Notes under the pieces: generated by a model
Told to the model about the DNA's origin: nothing
The model's database searches: none
Seen by the model: the letters and a program-made list of their open reading frames with translations, nothing else
In this document: piece by piece, positions 28,890-37,955 of the stretch
Layout: each line of letters begins with the position of its first letter
Position numbering within the stretch: position 1 is the stretch's first letter
Position numbers and translations under genes: made by a program
Assembly: GCF_030915465.1 (NCBI RefSeq)
Contig: NZ_CP133267.1
Coordinates: 434,001-498,000 of the forward strand
Length of the DNA: 64,000 bases
Source: Neobacillus sp. PS3-34
GTDB lineage: Bacteria; Bacillota; Bacilli; Bacillales; Cytobacillaceae
Direction: 5' to 3'

Positions 28890-29344
28890 CTATCCAATTA
28901 ACTTCTCCCATTCATCAAAGGATAATTTTTCTGAAAGATTACTGAACTCATGAGGAACGTCAATAAAACACATAAGCTCCAGGCTATTTCCATCAGGGTC
29001 TTGAAAATAAACGGAAGCGTTTCCCTGGTTGGGTCGAATAAAGGGCTCTACCGATTCTCGTTTTCCAAATGGTACTGGCTGGATATTATTGGCCTTTAAC
29101 CAGTTTAAAGATTTTTTAAGGTCAGCATATTCAACCCTGAACGCTATATGCCGTAATGAAGGATGGTAGGTTGTTTGATATTCTTTCCCCTCCCATAAGC
29201 CTATCCAGCTCCTTCCCTCCTCGATCCAAAAAAACGCTGTATCCTTATTTCTCCATGCAAGCTTTACGCCAAATTTTGATAGAAGTCGATCGAGACCTCC
29301 AAACTTTTGACTGGCAAGTGGGCTTCATATAATCCTTTTATCAT
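28890..29344 (-). pseudogene. VOC family protein (glyoxalase/dioxygenase superfamily), frameshifted
   Basis: AGGAGG precedes ATG 29344 and MIKGLYEAHLPVKSLEVSID. The frame stops after FYQNLA; one extra A near 29275 gives KFGVKLAWRNKDTAFFWIEE, then HPSLRHIAFRVEYADLKKSL and SVYFQDPDGNSLELMCFID, the metal-binding end of a VOC fold. Full length about 151 aa. Substrate unknown. It is monocistronic with its own terminator. A lost A in a run of five is a typical sequencing indel. Confidence 0.8.
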
Positions 29345-29611
29345 TTATTTTCCTCCTCAGTTTGTTTCATTAATCTTATTATAGTTTTGCATATGCCTTA
29401 TTTCTTGCGTAAATGGGTTGAAATAACATACATCATTAGTCTTAGAATCTACTGAGTTTGTTGCGCCACTTTTCCGTCTTTCCAGGGCTATTTATCTGAA
29501 TTTTTAGTATAATAATAGTGTTATTATTGATTTTCCTCTTTTGTCCTCGCACTGAGTGATTCTAAAAATTTATTTCCTTCTATATTAATAAGAAACTATG
29601 GGGGTATATGA

Positions 29612-31072
29612 ATGAAAAAATGGAAGCTCGCTTTCCTATTAATCGCCGGATTAATTGTCATTTTTATAATTGTAACCGCCTTCAACACATTAACAGTCAA
29701 ATCCAGACAGCCGAAACCACACCCAACCAAAGTATCCATCAATGAAAAAGAAGCCGTCAACCATTTGTCTCAAGCCGTAACCTACAAAACAGTATCGTAT
29801 CAAGAACGCAGTAAGATTGATTTTAGAGAATATGATAAGTTTATCGCTTTTTTACAGAAAAGCTTTCCAACGGTTTATAAACAGCTTGATTTTGAAAAAG
29901 TGAATGATTATGGTCTCGTGTATAAATGGGAAGGCACCGATTCTAGTAAACATCCCATTGGCCTAACGAGCCATTATGACGTCGTCCCTATTTTAAAAGG
30001 AACAGAAAATAATTGGGAGCAGCCGCCTTTTAGCGGCACCGTTGAGAACGGATTGATCTGGGGACGGGGAACTTTAGATGATAAAATTGGCATTGTCGGG
30101 ATTTTACAGGCAGTAGAATATCTATTAGATCAAGGATTCAAACCGAATCGAGATATGTATTTCATGTTTGGCTTTGATGAAGAGATTGGCGGGGACGAAG
30201 GCGCCAGCAAGATCGTTAGCACTCTCAAGCAAAGAGGAATTCAGTTTGAGTTTGTTTTAGATGAAGGCGGTGCGATTGTTGAGAACATGGTTCCCGGGGT
30301 TAAAGCGCCCGTGGGTGTCGTTGGTATTTCTGAAAAAGGTTCCGCGTCTGCGAAATTATCGATTCAGGGCAGCGGTGGCCATTCATCCCAGCCGAAGGAC
30401 CACACCAATATTGGCCGAATTGCGAGTGCCATTTCAAAATTAGAAGATACCCAGTTTAAGGGTGCGCTTAGGGGTCCAGGAAATGATTTATTTGAGTTCG
30501 TTGCCCCGGAAATGAATTTCGGGATGAAATATGTGTTTGCAAACAAAGTGATTTTCAAGCCGCTCATTGAGAAAATTTTACTGCAGCAGCCGGCATCTGC
30601 CGCCTTAATCAGAACCACGATCGCCCCGACCATTTTCCAGGCGGGCGAGCAATATAATGCCTTGCCTGAACAAGCATCCGCTATTATTAACCTCCGCCTA
30701 ATGCCTGGCGATTCGTTAGCGGATGTGGAAAGGTTCATTGAAGAAACAATTGACGATGCGGATATTAAAGTGACGGTCGAAGGCAGTGAAGCTTCCAAGG
30801 TATCCTCTGTGAACAGCTGGCAATTTAGAACCGTTCAACAATCAGCACGAAATGTTTTTAATCATGCTGTCGTGGCGCCATACTTAATGTTTGCCGGATC
30901 AGACGCAAGACAATATGACCCCATTTCGAAAAATACGTACCGCTTCTTACCTGTTCAAATCACTTCCAAGGATTTAAACAGGATGCATGGAACTAACGAA
31001 CGTGTCAGCATCAAAAACTATCTAAATGCGATTAAGTTTTATGCGGAAGTTATCAAAGAATCGAATAAATAA
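29612..31072 (+). CDS. M20 family peptidase (carboxypeptidase S-like), membrane-anchored
   Basis: A 486-aa protein with an N-terminal transmembrane anchor (LAFLLIAGLIVIFIIVTAF, residues 5-23). The zinc-site motifs of M20 peptidases follow: GLTSHYDVVP, WGRGTLDDKIG and FGFDEEIGGDEGAS, with the dimerisation domain around GSGGHSSQPKDHTNIGRIAS. This fits an extracytoplasmic CPS1-like metallopeptidase; the substrate is unknown. The ATG follows GGGGG. It is a single gene with a downstream hairpin. Confidence 0.9.
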   Translation: MKKWKLAFLLIAGLIVIFIIVTAFNTLTVKSRQPKPHPTKVSINEKEAVNHLSQAVTYKTVSYQERSKIDFREYDKFIAFLQKSFPTVYKQLDFEKVNDYGLVYKWEGTDSSKHPIGLTSHYDVVPILKGTENNWEQPPFSGTVENGLIWGRGTLDDKIGIVGILQAVEYLLDQGFKPNRDMYFMFGFDEEIGGDEGASKIVSTLKQRGIQFEFVLDEGGAIVENMVPGVKAPVGVVGISEKGSASAKLSIQGSGGHSSQPKDHTNIGRIASAISKLEDTQFKGALRGPGNDLFEFVAPEMNFGMKYVFANKVIFKPLIEKILLQQPASAALIRTTIAPTIFQAGEQYNALPEQASAIINLRLMPGDSLADVERFIEETIDDADIKVTVEGSEASKVSSVNSWQFRTVQQSARNVFNHAVVAPYLMFAGSDARQYDPISKNTYRFLPVQITSKDLNRMHGTNERVSIKNYLNAIKFYAEVIKESNK

Positions 31073-31086
31073 ACAATTAAATGTTT

Positions 31087-31133
31087 AGCACTCCATGGCC
31101 AGAGTATTTTCGGCAAAATGGGGTGCTTTTGGT
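31087..31133 (+). terminator. Probable terminator of the M20 peptidase gene
   Basis: AGCACTCC pairs with GGGGTGCT (one G-T pair) around an AT-rich loop and is followed by TTTTGG. It begins 14 bp after the stop codon. Confidence 0.55.
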
Positions 31134-31189
31134 ATTTTAGTATTATTTGGTACGGTTCATTATACTTCGGCAATATGTTTTTTTTATGC

Positions 31190-31533
31190 AGAAAAATATT
31201 TCAACGTTATACGGCAGTTATATTGGCAATTGGAGACCACTGAAAATTTCTAGTTTCAAGGTTTCATACGGCTGGTATCTTCTTTTTTCCTTTGTATCAT
31301 AAAATAAACAAATAGATATTCCGCCCTGGTGACCACTATTCAAATAGGCAATCATACGACCATTTTAGAGAATAAACATACTGCCCTTTTGTAAGCTGTT
31401 GTTCGCGGTTCCCCTCTGCCATCCAAAGTTGATGGTTACGAATGAAGGCAGCCTTAAGCGGCACTTCAGCAGAAGCGATTGGTATAAAAGTAAGACAGCT
31501 TAAGATACAGATTAAAAAAATCCTGAAACCCAT
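31190..31533 (-). pseudogene. Remnant of a secreted TolB-like beta-propeller protein
   Basis: AAGGAGGG and ATG 31533 start a signal peptide (FLICILSCLTFIPIASAEVP) followed by a propeller-blade sequence (HQLWMAEGNREQQLTKGQYV). The frame stops after SYDCLFE. Other frames continue with IAYLNSGHQGGISICLFYD and TRNFQWSPIANITAV, again blade-like, before the similarity is lost. Several indels and the missing C-terminus mark a decayed gene rather than a single sequencing error. Confidence 0.6.
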
Positions 31534-31612
31534 GACCATCCCTCCTTATAATAGGATGTCCGAATTTTAGGACAATGATATCGATATTTCTAACAAATCG
31601 GTTCGAGGCGCA

Positions 31613-32113
31613 TTAACTTTTACATTTGTAAGCCATCTTTCTTATGATCTGCTCATGTTGAGGATACTCCTTTAATAACTCCTCCTGGTTAAACAACTCA
31701 AAGTCTTCAAAATCGAACCCTGGCGAAACCATACAACCCACTAATGAGAAGGTTTCCTCTGCCATTACGGATGAACCAAAAATGGTGTTTTTAGGTACTA
31801 ATACTTGAGGGACCTCCCCATTTTCAAGATTTAAACCTATATACATTTCTTTATATTCTCCACTCTCATCAATCATGTGGATTGTTAGTGGACTTCCGCC
31901 ATGATAATACCAAAGTTCATCCGATTTTAGCCGATGAAAATGAGATATATCATGGGACTGTAGTAAAAAATAAATACTTGTGAAAAGTTTACGCTGATTA
32001 CCATTGCTTGAAATTATGGCATCCGACTGGAATGTGCTTTTATAATATCCGCCTTCAGGATGCGGACTAAGACCAAGGTTTGTGATCCAAGATTGTGCCG
32101 TCTTTTTGTCCAT
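31613..32113 (-). CDS. Cupin (DUF985) family protein
   Basis: A 166-aa protein with DUF985 features: LGLSPHPEGGYYKSTFQSD, SIYFLLQSHDISHFHRLKSD, ELWYYHGGSPLTIHMI and the late LVGCMVSPGFDFEDFELF. It is a jelly-roll cupin whose His/Glu residues could hold a metal; relatives are putative sugar-binding or epimerase-like proteins. The ATG at 32113 has AAAGGAAA upstream. It is divergent from the NERD gene. Confidence 0.88.
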   Translation of the reverse strand: MDKKTAQSWITNLGLSPHPEGGYYKSTFQSDAIISSNGNQRKLFTSIYFLLQSHDISHFHRLKSDELWYYHGGSPLTIHMIDESGEYKEMYIGLNLENGEVPQVLVPKNTIFGSSVMAEETFSLVGCMVSPGFDFEDFELFNQEELLKEYPQHEQIIRKMAYKCKS

Positions 32114-32298
32114 GCCAGTTTCCTTTCTATAATTAACCAATCTACTTTTTATTATAAAGATGAAAAAAATTCAAATCAAATAATCAGTTATTTCTTGCCT
32201 CTAAAATGTTACAAAACATTCATTCTTTTCTTACAAAATCACTCATTTTTTTTATATCATTAATTTATGGTTTATTAAAAAAAGAGAGGACGTGAGCT

Positions 32299-33207
32299 AT
32301 GCCTTTTAAATCCAGAACTGAACCAGAGAAATTAAAGATTTTAAGAGTTTTAAACTCACGAATGAACCTAACAGCAGATGAGCAGAAATATTATTTAAAT
32401 CTTGAAAAAGGATATGAAGGTGAAGTTCAGTTTGATTTATTGACGGAGAAGCTTCAAAGTGACTGCTTGATATTAAACGATCTTCTGCTCGAGGTTAACA
32501 ACACAAAATTCCAAATTGATACCTTGATTATTTATCAAGAAACCACTTACCTTTTCGAGGTGAAAAATTATGAAGGCGATTTTTATTTTGACCATGACAT
32601 TCTCCAAACAATCTCGGGAAAGGAGATTAAGAATCCGCTAGACCAACTGAAACGAAGCAACTCCCTGCTCCGCCAGCTACTGCAAAATCTAGGATTTAAT
32701 ATTAACGTTGAAGCATACGTGATTTTCATTAACCACGAGTTTACTTTATATCAAACCCCATTAAACCTCCCTATTATTTTTCCGACACAGCTAAATCGCT
32801 TTTTGAAAAAATTAGACACGAAGCCATCACGTTTGAATAGCGTTCATAAGAAGCTTGCTGACAAACTAGTTTCATTGCATCAAACTGAATCACCTCCCTA
32901 TTCACGCTTGCCCCCCTATGACTATAATCTGTTAAAAAAGGGCAATACGTGCAAAGATTGTCACTCATTTTCGATGTTTGTCGGGGGACATAAAATAGTG
33001 TGTAGTGAATGTGGGTGCGAAGAATTGGTTGCAACTGCCGTTATACGCAGTGTGGAGGAATTAAAGCTTCTATTTCCAGATCGAAAAATAACAACAAATG
33101 GCGTTTATGACTGGTGCAGAGTGGTTGAGTCCAAAAAGAGGATTAGCAGGATTCTTGTAGAGAACTATAAAGTGAATGGTAGTTGTAAATGGACGTTTTT
33201 TGAGTGA
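32299..33207 (+). CDS. NERD (nuclease-related) domain protein with zinc-ribbon-like motif
   Basis: A 302-aa protein. The NERD region covers residues 40-150 with QIDTLIIYQETTYLFEVKNY, the D-x-n-(E)V-K arrangement of restriction-endonuclease-like folds. A C-terminal CKDC...CSEC set of cysteines (near residues 219-240) suggests a zinc ribbon, followed by a small basic domain. NERD proteins are predicted nucleases or DNA-processing factors. GAGAGGACGT precedes the ATG. The 52-bp array 2 starts right after its stop. Confidence 0.85.
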   Translation: MPFKSRTEPEKLKILRVLNSRMNLTADEQKYYLNLEKGYEGEVQFDLLTEKLQSDCLILNDLLLEVNNTKFQIDTLIIYQETTYLFEVKNYEGDFYFDHDILQTISGKEIKNPLDQLKRSNSLLRQLLQNLGFNINVEAYVIFINHEFTLYQTPLNLPIIFPTQLNRFLKKLDTKPSRLNSVHKKLADKLVSLHQTESPPYSRLPPYDYNLLKKGNTCKDCHSFSMFVGGHKIVCSECGCEELVATAVIRSVEELKLLFPDRKITTNGVYDWCRVVESKKRISRILVENYKVNGSCKWTFFE

Positions 33208-33212
33208 ATAAA

Positions 33213-33638
33213 TAGACTGTGGAGGTCTTCTATTAGACATTTCGATTACTCCGTTGCTAGGTTTTGTCCAATAGAGGGCTTCTATTAGACATTTTGATCA
33301 CTCGGTTACTAGGTTTTGTCCAAGAGAGGGCTTCTATTAGACATTTTGATCACTCGGTTACTAGGTTTTGTCCAAGAGAGGGCTTCTATTAGACATTTTG
33401 ATCACTCCGTTGCTAGGTTTTGTCCAATAGAGGGCTTCTATTAGACATTTTGATCACTCCGTTGCAGGGTTTTGTCCAATAGCCTTCTTCTATTAGACAT
33501 TTTGATCACTCGGTTGCTAGGTTTTGTCCAATAGAGCCATTCTATTAGACATTTTGATCACTTGGTTGCTAGGTTTTGTCCAATAGAGGGCTTCTATTAG
33601 ACATTTCGATCACTCGGTTGCCAAGTTTTGTCCAATAG
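33213..33638. repeat. 52-bp tandem hairpin array 2 (8 units), inverted relative of array 1
   Basis: CTATTAGACA recurs at 33230, 33282, 33334, 33386, 33438, 33490, 33542 and 33594, exactly 52 bp apart. The 27-bp module is TGTCCAATAGA, a 5-nt loop such as GGGCT, and TCTATTAGACA; the linker is 25 bp. Read on the other strand, the module matches array 1 at 23 of 27 positions, and the linker likewise begins AAACCT and ends in TCAAAA. It lies between the convergent NERD and aminotransferase genes. Confidence 0.95.
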
Positions 33639-33657
33639 TGCCATGGAGATGATGATA

Positions 33658-33706
33658 AAAAAGCGTCAGGCACCACCTTTGTCCTTTTGTGGTGCCTGGC
33701 GCCAAC
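33658..33706 (-). terminator. Terminator of the aminotransferase-ABC operon
   Basis: GGCACCAC and GTGGTGCC lie at the core of a stem of about 13 bp (one G-T pair). On the minus strand it is followed by TTTTTTAT. It begins a few bases past the stop at 33712. Confidence 0.85.
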
Positions 33707-33711
33707 TCAAT

Positions 33712-34905
33712 TTAATATCCGACCAGTTCCCCCAGTTTTCGAATTCCCTCAACAATTTCTTTCTCATCAGCATAACTGAACGAAAGTCGGAGGAACTCGG
33801 CTCCATCCTTTTGATCCAAGAAAAAGTATTTCCCTGGAACATAGGAAACACCTTCAGAAAGAGCCTGTGTTAATAATAACGACGTATCGACACCAGGAAT
33901 TTTCACCCATACAAAGTAACCTCCTTCTGGAACATACCATGAAACGGATTCTGGAAGGGATTGTTCCAGCGAACGGATTAAGGTCGCACATTTAGCACTA
34001 TAAACATCTTTTAAAATGATAAGCCGTTTCTCAAGATCCGTATTCTCTAGATATACGGCCATTGTGGATTGGGCGAATGGATGATCTAAATCTTTTTTAA
34101 ACCACGATAATGCTGTGATGAATTCACTTGCTCCTGCTATCCATCCAATCCGCATTCCTGGCGCAACTACCTTGGATAATGAACCAACATGCAGAACCCG
34201 TCCGCCTTTATCTATTGCTTTTAGTGGAACCGGATTTTCATTAAACGATAACTCTCCATATGCGTCATCCTCTAAAATGAGGAAATCAAACTCTTCAGAA
34301 AGCTCTATCAAATGCTTGCGACGCTCTGCTGCCATGGTCGTCCCTGTTGGATTTTGAAAGGTTGGGATGGTATATAGAATCCGTGGCAGGGGAAGACCTT
34401 CGCGTTTTCTTTCAGCCAGCACTTCTTCAAGCTGATCCGTTCGCAGCCCCTGGTCATCAACAGGTATAGCAATAATCTGCTTCGTATAGTTTTGAAAAAT
34501 CTCTAAAGCCTCCATATAAGTGGGAGATTCGACGGCCACTACTGCATTTTCATCCAGGAATATTCGGGCAATCAGATCAATCGCCTGGCAAGCGCCTGAA
34601 GTGATCAACAGCTCAGAATCCAGAACGTTCATACCACGTTCTGCCAATCTTTTGAGGATTTGCTGCTGTAGTCCTTCAATTCGTGGACTGCCGATATAAT
34701 GGAGGGGCAAATCGTGCTCCTCATTAACAAGAGTAGCGACTGCTTTCTTTATTTCAGCAGCAGGAACAAGCGCAGGATCCGGATATCCTGAGCTCAAGCG
34801 GATACAGCCCTCTGGAAGGTTGGGCATCCATGCCCCCGGCGGATCATTCTTAAGTGCCGTTTTAATATGTTCGGAAAAAAAAGATTCAACGTTCAATTTG
34901 ACCAT
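33712..34905 (-). CDS. PLP-dependent aminotransferase (MocR/LysN-type class I, no HTH)
   Basis: A 397-aa fold-type I aminotransferase. Motifs seen: IRLSSGYPDPALVP, LLITSGACQAIDLIARIFLD, YTIPTFQNPTGTTMAAERRK, ILEDDAYGELSF and the PLP lysine in HVGSLSKVVAPGMRIGWIAG. Relatives act on 2-aminoadipate or other amino acids; the substrate is unknown. Linkage to an ABC importer of the nitrate/sulfonate/taurine class suggests use of an imported amino compound. The ATG at 34905 is close to AAAGG; a TTG at 34896 is an alternative. Confidence 0.85.
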   Translation of the reverse strand: MVKLNVESFFSEHIKTALKNDPPGAWMPNLPEGCIRLSSGYPDPALVPAAEIKKAVATLVNEEHDLPLHYIGSPRIEGLQQQILKRLAERGMNVLDSELLITSGACQAIDLIARIFLDENAVVAVESPTYMEALEIFQNYTKQIIAIPVDDQGLRTDQLEEVLAERKREGLPLPRILYTIPTFQNPTGTTMAAERRKHLIELSEEFDFLILEDDAYGELSFNENPVPLKAIDKGGRVLHVGSLSKVVAPGMRIGWIAGASEFITALSWFKKDLDHPFAQSTMAVYLENTDLEKRLIILKDVYSAKCATLIRSLEQSLPESVSWYVPEGGYFVWVKIPGVDTSLLLTQALSEGVSYVPGKYFFLDQKDGAEFLRLSFSYADEKEIVEGIRKLGELVGY

Positions 34906-34949
34906 CCACCTTTCCGTCAAACAAATCAAGTTTGATTATAGTTACTCCC

Positions 34950-35749
34950 TTAAATCGATTTTAAACTCTCTTCCCTGATGAGTGACAACAATTCCTCTTT
35001 ATATTTTGCAAATTCGACTCTCCCTTTTACACTGTACTCCCGTGGCCGCTCTAACCCAATTGGAACCTTTTTCTTTAATCGCCCAGGTCTGGCAGTCATC
35101 ACATAGACAGAATCTGCTAGAAAAATAGATTCATCCACATCGTGCGTGATAAAAAGAATCGTTTTTTTAGACTCATCCCATGCCTTTAACAACACTTCCT
35201 GCATGATGTTTCTAGTTTGAGCATCCAATGCGCCAAATGGTTCGTCCATTAAAAGAATCTTAGGGTCGTTGGCCAAAGCACGTGCAATGGCAACACGTTG
35301 TTTCATACCGCCAGATAATTGGATGGGATAATGTTTTTCAAAGCCTTCCAAACCAATTAATTGCAAGTAATGCCGTGCGACATCATTTCGTTCCTTTTGA
35401 GATGCACCATTTAATTTTAAACCAAACGTAATATTTTCCTTAACGGTTAACCATGGATATAACGTATACGATTGAAATACCATGCCGCGATCAGGTCCAG
35501 GACCATTGATGACCTCTCCATCCAACAGCACTTGTCCTGATGTAGCTTCTTCTAAGCCCGCGACAATTCGAAGAACGGTCGACTTTCCGCATCCAGAAGG
35601 CCCAGGATCGTGACAAACTCACCTTCGTTTATCGTAAAGGAAGTTTTTTCCAATGCCGTTGTTTCACCACTTTTTGTTTTAAAAACCTTTCCAACCTCTC
35701 TTATTTCCAGTTTCGCCGTTCCCGCATTTTTTTCAACCGTAGTGACCAT
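34950..35749 (-). pseudogene. ABC transporter ATP-binding protein (SsuB/TauB-like), one frameshift
   Basis: The N-terminal part (EIREVGKVFKTKSGETTALE) breaks at EFVTILG near 35600. One extra C restores the Walker [10 protein letters not shown] and [16 protein letters not shown], joining [18 protein letters not shown]. The second part keeps the signature [15 protein letters not shown] and Walker [13 protein letters not shown]. It energises the importer whose permease and binding protein lie upstream. The ATG at 35749 follows AAAGGGTGG by 9 bp and lies just after the permease stop. Confidence 0.88.
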
Positions 35750-35751
35750 CT

Positions 35752-36549
35752 TTATAAACCACCCTTTCTCATCCATGAAAACGAAGCGCGATAAATGGCT
35801 TTAAAGACCATATCTGTAATGAGCCCTAGTAATCCGATGGTTATAATGCCGACAATGATTTTATCTGGCTGCAAGAAACGGGATGCCTGCATGATCATAT
35901 AACCTAAACCACTGGAAGCTCCGACAATTTCTGCAACCACTAAGTACGTCCAAGCCCAGCCAAAGGTTATTCTTAGTGTATCGACAATTCCAGGTAAGGA
36001 CGCTGGCAGAATTACTTTTGTAAATACTTGAAGCTTTTTCGCTCCTAATGTATAGGAGACCTCAATTAACTCATTTTGAACATTTTTGGTTACATCCATG
36101 ATCATGAGGGTCAGCTGGAAGAAGGTCCCTAGGAAAATAACGCTCATTTTCTCTGGCTCTCCAAGACCTATCCATAAAATTAATAATGGAATAAAGGCTG
36201 AAGCTGGCATATACCGGATGAATCCGATAATTGGTTCAAATGCGCCTTCCATGATTTTCAATGAGCCCATCAATATTCCTAATGGAATCCCAATTAGTGC
36301 GGCTACAAGAAATCCAACCAGCACCCTTGTAAAACTAATGCCAATATCAGAAAGAAGTTCTCCATGAAATAATAAATCAACAGCCGAAATTAATACTGCA
36401 GTCGGTGTCGGCAAAAATAACGGATTCACGATTCCGCCATAGCTTAGGACGGACCAAATGGCAAGAAATAAAATAAACGTTACCAATCCTGCCGAGGTAA
36501 AAAGACCTTTTGATATTTCTTTATTTGGCGTAAACAATTTTGCTAGCAT
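35752..36549 (-). CDS. ABC transporter permease (SsuC/TauC-like)
   Basis: A 265-aa inner-membrane permease with about six helices and the EAA loop EVSYTLGAKKLQVFTKVILP. An upstream in-frame ATG at 36591 lies inside a terminator-like hairpin, so the ATG at 36549, preceded by GGGTGGG, is preferred. It belongs to the nitrate/sulfonate/taurine/thiamine-precursor importer class. It sits between the binding protein and the ATPase. Confidence 0.9.
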   Translation of the reverse strand: MLAKLFTPNKEISKGLFTSAGLVTFILFLAIWSVLSYGGIVNPLFLPTPTAVLISAVDLLFHGELLSDIGISFTRVLVGFLVAALIGIPLGILMGSLKIMEGAFEPIIGFIRYMPASAFIPLLILWIGLGEPEKMSVIFLGTFFQLTLMIMDVTKNVQNELIEVSYTLGAKKLQVFTKVILPASLPGIVDTLRITFGWAWTYLVVAEIVGASSGLGYMIMQASRFLQPDKIIVGIITIGLLGLITDMVFKAIYRASFSWMRKGGL

Positions 36550-36579
36550 TAAACCCACCCATTCTTTCAATCTTTTAAA

Positions 36580-36627
36580 AGAGCCTAACATATGAGGAAT
36601 ACCACCGTCTCATATGTTAGGCTCTGA
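36580..36627 (-). terminator. Intra-operon hairpin between binding protein and permease genes
   Basis: GAGCCTAACATATGAG and CTCATATGTTAGGCTC form a perfect 16-bp stem with a 12-nt loop, followed on the minus strand by TTTTAAAA. Such partial terminators or 3' stabilisers let the binding protein be made in excess over the membrane components. Confidence 0.75.
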
Positions 36628-36649
36628 AATTAATCAACAAGGTTCACGA

Positions 36650-37633
36650 TTATTGGAAGCTAGGGTTAATAATATCTTCCGCTTTTGGTTCTTCTGTAAT
36701 GATTTTTTGCTCTTTGTAAAACTTAATCGCATTTTCTGTTGATTGATAGATTGAACCTTTGTTGCTTTCTGTTCCAAATAATTGTTTGTTATCGTCTTTT
36801 GTGTAAAACTTCAAGCCGTCTTCTGTTGCCACGAATTCTTTTGTATCAATTTTAAGACCTTTTGCCATGATTTTATCCGCTTCATCTTTATGCTCTTTCC
36901 AGTACTTCATCGCTTCGCCCATTGCCTTCACAAATGCTTTCACATCATCTGGGCGGTTCTTAATAACGTCTTCTTTAAAACTAATCGTATCGACAATAAT
37001 TCCAGGTAAATCTTTTGTCGTTAATAAGATTTTTCCGTTTGCTTGTGATCCTTTTGATAACCAAGGCTCCCACGTAACAGCTGCATCTACTTTACCAGCT
37101 GCAAATGCTGCACCCGCATCACCTGCAGACATTTGGACAACTTCCACGTCTTTTTCCGTTAAACCACCTTGCTTTAACGCTGTTAAAGCAAGCATATGGC
37201 TAGTTGAACCAACTTCAAATGCCATTGTTTTTCCTTTTAAGTCTTTGATATCATTAATTCCTTTTTTAACAAGAATTCCATCGCCACCATGTGAATCATC
37301 CAATACCCAAACAACATTAACCGGAATTTTAGAAGCAGCTAACGTAACCTGAACATCCAAAGCCGTTGCCATCCCATCAATTTTTCCACTTGCTAACGCT
37401 TGTTTTCGTTCTGCTAAGCCTTCCACAATCGAAAGGTCTACATCGATGCCATTCTTTTTGAAAAATCCTTTTTCTTTTGCTAAAAATAATGGGCCATACC
37501 CTGTCCAGGTAGGAAGTGTTACTTTCAAAGGCTCAGACGACTTTTTTGTACTGCCAGATGATTGTTCTTTTCCACAAGCAGCCATTGCAAATACTAACAA
37601 AAAGGAACAAATAATAACTAACCACTTTTTCAC
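36650..37633 (-). CDS. ABC transporter substrate-binding lipoprotein (NMT1/TauA/SsuA type)
   Basis: A 327-aa lipoprotein with signal LVIICSFLLVFAMAACGKEQ (lipobox AAC). The NMT1-like fold is seen in VTLPTWTGYGPLFLAKEKGF, GMATALDVQVTLAA, GKTMAFEVGSTSHMLALTAL and AGKVDAAVTWEPWLSKG. It binds an unknown small anion or amine (sulfonate-, taurine- or nitrate-like). The GTG start at 37633 follows AGGGGGA. It is the first gene of the importer operon ending in the aminotransferase. Confidence 0.92.
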   Translation of the reverse strand: MKKWLVIICSFLLVFAMAACGKEQSSGSTKKSSEPLKVTLPTWTGYGPLFLAKEKGFFKKNGIDVDLSIVEGLAERKQALASGKIDGMATALDVQVTLAASKIPVNVVWVLDDSHGGDGILVKKGINDIKDLKGKTMAFEVGSTSHMLALTALKQGGLTEKDVEVVQMSAGDAGAAFAAGKVDAAVTWEPWLSKGSQANGKILLTTKDLPGIIVDTISFKEDVIKNRPDDVKAFVKAMGEAMKYWKEHKDEADKIMAKGLKIDTKEFVATEDGLKFYTKDDNKQLFGTESNKGSIYQSTENAIKFYKEQKIITEEPKAEDIINPSFQ

Positions 37634-37886
37634 AGATAAATCCCCCTATTTTATGTATATATTAATTAACTATTAATATCTCATTTCGAATTTGTAATGT
37701 TTGATAAAACTGGCTCCCTTTCCTGTATATGCATAAATATAAACACCACTTTATAAATATAGATATTTATCTTTTTTATGTCAATATAGTTTGAAAATAT
37801 TTTATAATCGAATTTTTCTTACCATTATTATTATTACCTTTAAAAAAGACAAGGAATCTATAATCATTTCAACCCCATTCTTGCCA
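37634..37886. other. AT-rich intergenic region upstream of the ABC operon
   Basis: It must contain the promoter of the leftward importer operon, but no clear -35/-10 pair, riboswitch or operator was recognised. Confidence 0.4.
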
Positions 37887-37916
37887 AAAGACGCTTCCGA
37901 TGGAAGCGTCTTTTTC
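37887..37916. terminator. Terminator after the GT-D gene cluster
   Basis: GACGCTTCC and GGAAGCGTC surround a 3-nt loop, with TTTTT on the plus side and TTTT on the minus side. It ends the leftward glycosyltransferase operon. Confidence 0.8.
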
Positions 37917-37955
37917 ATTTTTCCTTAACTAGTCTGAATGAGCGCCGCTTTCAGA

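Noticed and set aside
36550..36591. Upstream start of the ABC permease at 36591
   Set aside because: The ATG lies within the 3' arm of a perfect hairpin and lacks a ribosome binding site; 36549 has one.
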